Of a stretch of DNA of 64,000 bases, positions 61,925 through 64,000 are shown piece by piece. Origin of the DNA: Clostridium gelidum. Lineage in GTDB: Bacteria > Bacillota > Clostridia > Clostridiales > Clostridiaceae. The DNA is taken from assembly GCF_019977655.1 (NCBI RefSeq), contig NZ_AP024849.1:436001-500000 (forward strand). Direction: 5' to 3'. The translations under genes and the position numbers were made by a program. Numbering within the stretch: the stretch's first letter is position 1; every line of letters begins with the position of its first letter. Under the pieces are notes generated by a model. That model was not told where the DNA came from. It saw nothing but the letters and a program-made list of their open reading frames with translations, and did not search any database.

Positions 61925-62134
61925 ATGAATGGTGTTTTAAATAATGTTGGAATAAGTATTGTATTTGGTTTTATAGGGATTTTACTTTTAGTGTTTGGAT
62001 ACTGGTTTTTTGATAAAGTATTAACTAGACTTGATTTTAATCAAGAGCTAAAAGAAAAGAATGTTGCTATGGCTATTGTTATAGCAGGATTTATGATTGC
62101 TATTGGAATTATAATTGCTGGAGTAGTATCTTAA
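61925..62134 (+). CDS. DUF350 small membrane protein
   Basis: 69 residues. Two membrane helices (about 8-30 and 46-67) separated by a polar loop with DFNQELKEKNVAMA; the order and the NVAMAIVIAGFMIAIGIIIA second helix match the DUF350/YjfL family. In other bacteria DUF350 proteins are encoded beside glutathionylspermidine synthase-like ATP-grasp enzymes, as here, which supports grouping this gene with the preceding cluster despite the 187-bp leader. AAAGGAGGAAG precedes ATG 61925. Function unknown. Confidence 0.88.
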   Translation: MNGVLNNVGISIVFGFIGILLLVFGYWFFDKVLTRLDFNQELKEKNVAMAIVIAGFMIAIGIIIAGVVS

Positions 62135-62194
62135 TTAGATTTTACTTGATGCCAATAATTGTACATGTTTTTAAAGAATAATAAAATTATAAGT

Positions 62195-62236
62195 AAAACA
62201 CCTTAGAAATAGAAGTATTTTTGAGGTGTTTTTTTG
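62195..62236 (+). terminator. Terminator after DUF350 gene
   Basis: AAAACACCT pairs with AGGTGTTTT across a 20-nt loop and ends in T7. The rest of the 309-bp gap to the peptidase gene shows no other feature. Confidence 0.8.
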
Positions 62237-62443
62237 TGTAAAAAATTAAAACTATAATATTTGATTTTATTTTTTAAAAATCATGTATTATTTGTAGCAA
62301 TAAATTAAATAATACTAATAGAGAATTAAAAGAAAATATGACCAAGAATAACTCGATTTTATGGGTTATAGACTTTATAAAAGAATTATAAAATTTAAAT
62401 ACAATCAATAGGAGTTGAATTAACAATGTAAGAGGGGGAGACT

Positions 62444-64000
62444 ATGAAAGATAATTTACTAAAGAAAATAACATCACTAACAACAGTTTTTATTTTAAGT
62501 ATGTCAATGAATATAAATAATGTTGCATATAGCTCAGAATTTAATATAGAGAGTAGTGCAAGTAGTAACGCAGTAGAATTTAAACAAGATATTAGAGTAC
62601 AAGATGATTTTTATAATGCAGTAAATAAGGAATGGTTATCAAATACAAAACTTGAAAATGGATATGTTTCTTATGGAACCTTCGAAGAAGTATGCGGAAA
62701 AGTGAATGAAGATATACATAGTACAATATTAGATATACAAAAAAATAAAGATGCATATGATAAAAATAGTGATGAATTGAAAATTTTAAATTTATATAAC
62801 AATTATTTGGATATGGAAAAAAGAAATAAGTTAGGAATAAAGCCTATAGAAAAATATATAAATAAAATTGACAAGATCAAAACGCTAAAGGATTTGAAAA
62901 ATATATTAAGTGAAAACGAATTTTCATATTTTCAATCATTAATTAATTTAGGTGTTGGTCCTGATTATAAAAACACTGATATTAATGTCTTATATATATC
63001 ACGTAGCAATCTTGGATTAGGTAATTCATTTTATTATAAAGATACTAGCAACAAAAGTGAAAACATAAAACAAGTCTATATTAAATATTTAACTAAATTA
63101 CATACTTTATATGGAGAAGATGAAAGCATAGCAAGAACAAATGCAGAAGTTTTTTATGATATTGAAAATAATATTGCTCAAAAGATACCATCTTCTGAAG
63201 AAGAAGCCAAGGACGATAATAGAATACAAAAATCATATAATGAATATACCAGTGATAAACTAAAGGAATTGATACCTAATATAGATTTATGTGAATTATT
63301 ATCTAAACTAAACATAAGTAATGTAAAAAAAATAATAGTAGAAAACCCTGAAGAATTAAAAGTGGTAAATTCATTTATAACTGAAGATAATATAGATAAT
63401 ATGAAGATTTTCTTGAAAACAAGCGTGTTATTAAATACAGATAATTATTTAACTTCTGAACATAGAAAAGCAAGCAATGAACTCCGAAAAATATTCTATG
63501 GAGTGGATTTAATGGACTTAAATGAATTCTCTGGAGTTAAGTTTGCAAATTGCCAATTAAATGAGGTTTTAAGTAAATTATATGTAAATAAATATTTTGA
63601 TGAAAATTCTAAAGATGATGTAGAAAATATGGCAAAAGAAATAATAAAAAACTTTGAAAATAGATTACAAAACATTTCATGGATGAGTAAATCAACAAAA
63701 GATGAAGCACTTAATAAATTAGAAAACATTAATGTAAAAATAGGGTACCCTAACAAATGGAATGATTATAGCGATATAAAAATTAATTCGTATGAGGATG
63801 GAGGCTCTTTAATTGAAAATGTAATAAACATTTATACAGCACAAAGCAGAAAACAATTTTCCAAATTAAATAAACCAGTTAATAAAAATGAGTGGAATAT
63901 GGGAGCTTGTACGGTGAATGCATATTATAATGCATTAAACAACGAAGTTGTATTTCCAGCAGGGATATTACAAGCGCCATTTTATGATAAAAATGCAAGT
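62444..64000 (+). CDS. M13 family metallopeptidase, 3' end outside window
   Basis: The frame is open from ATG 62444 (behind AGAGGGGGAG) to the window end: 519 codons. A signal peptide is likely (KDNLLKKITSLTTVFILSMS ... NNVAYSSE). The body matches neprilysin/PepO-type M13 peptidases: QDDFYNAVNKEWL near the start of the mature protein and TVNAYYNALNNEVVFPAGIL with QAPFYD at the end, the substrate-binding NAYY motif that comes shortly before the zinc site. The HExxH and ExxxD zinc motifs would be just past the edge, so activity cannot be judged. Probably secreted. Confidence 0.92.
   Translation, partial: MKDNLLKKITSLTTVFILSMSMNINNVAYSSEFNIESSASSNAVEFKQDIRVQDDFYNAVNKEWLSNTKLENGYVSYGTFEEVCGKVNEDIHSTILDIQKNKDAYDKNSDELKILNLYNNYLDMEKRNKLGIKPIEKYINKIDKIKTLKDLKNILSENEFSYFQSLINLGVGPDYKNTDINVLYISRSNLGLGNSFYYKDTSNKSENIKQVYIKYLTKLHTLYGEDESIARTNAEVFYDIENNIAQKIPSSEEEAKDDNRIQKSYNEYTSDKLKELIPNIDLCELLSKLNISNVKKIIVENPEELKVVNSFITEDNIDNMKIFLKTSVLLNTDNYLTSEHRKASNELRKIFYGVDLMDLNEFSGVKFANCQLNEVLSKLYVNKYFDENSKDDVENMAKEIIKNFENRLQNISWMSKSTKDEALNKLENINVKIGYPNKWNDYSDIKINSYEDGGSLIENVINIYTAQSRKQFSKLNKPVNKNEWNMGACTVNAYYNALNNEVVFPAGILQAPFYDKNAS

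Noticed and set aside
63496..63756. Minus-strand frame inside the M13 peptidase
   Set aside because: The plus-strand frame is a clear peptidase; the antisense frame has no independent support.

Overview
The window is very AT-rich, Gram-positive and anaerobic in character. The gene set (rex, then crt-bcd-etfB-etfA-hbd, a monomeric [FeFe]-hydrogenase, an HrcA/CIRCE-controlled groESL, two-domain LigA, PcrA) and the ATG/GTG starts behind GGAGG sites point to a butyrate/butanol-forming Clostridium sensu stricto. C. beijerinckii and its close relatives are the best match. The genus is well supported; the species is an inference from gene order and remembered protein similarity.

Layout. 1-7290: three methyl-accepting chemotaxis proteins (one cut by the window edge), a hemerythrin-like protein that has lost predicted metal ligands, and the tail of a fourth, dead MCP. 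7660-9174: a zinc phospholipase C-like protein and the NADH-sensing repressor Rex. 9430-14615: the crotonyl-CoA to butyryl-CoA operon, with a perfect Rex operator over its promoter and an odd duplicated terminator-like insert between etfA and hbd. 14747-17838: a C_GCAxxG_C_C family protein, an OGG1-type DNA glycosylase and a hydrogenase with a second perfect Rex site. 18117-24482: CIRCE-groES-groEL, a lone pilin-like protein, then guanine riboswitch-guaB and guaA. 24880-42568: mostly housekeeping genes (pgi, rsuA-type synthase, pcrA, ligA, XTP pyrophosphatase, a phosphoesterase) mixed with lineage-specific proteins: a seven-module triple-tyrosine protein, a lytic transglycosylase, a lone solute-binding protein and a 585-residue orphan. 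A decayed AIR-synthase-like gene lies just before the XTP pyrophosphatase.

42751-46830: nineteen tRNA genes built from two tandemly copied blocks, with three consensus promoters. The last gene, tRNA-Arg(TCG), is an integration site. Its 3' end is repeated 1.7 kb downstream, and two different decayed tyrosine integrases lie next to the two copies. 47051-56720: a second signalling region with a MEDS-PAS hybrid kinase, a TetR regulator with a likely operator, and a cheW-MCP-cheD-hybrid kinase-response regulator operon. 57065: rpsU. 57789-62134: a compact cluster of two unrecognised proteins, a Ser/Gly-rich lipoprotein, a double ATP-grasp glutathionylspermidine-synthase-like enzyme and a DUF350 membrane protein. 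It resembles the enterobacterial ygiB-ygiC and yjfL-yjfM-yjfC sets, has no established function, and is the best candidate here for an undescribed system. The window ends inside an M13-family metallopeptidase.

The metabolic genes fit together: Rex would sense NADH/NAD+ and tune both butyryl-CoA formation and hydrogen metabolism. Long intergenic regions are rich in hairpins, and at least three short dispersed sequence families recur between genes. No CRISPR array, rRNA gene, intact prophage or intact insertion sequence was seen.
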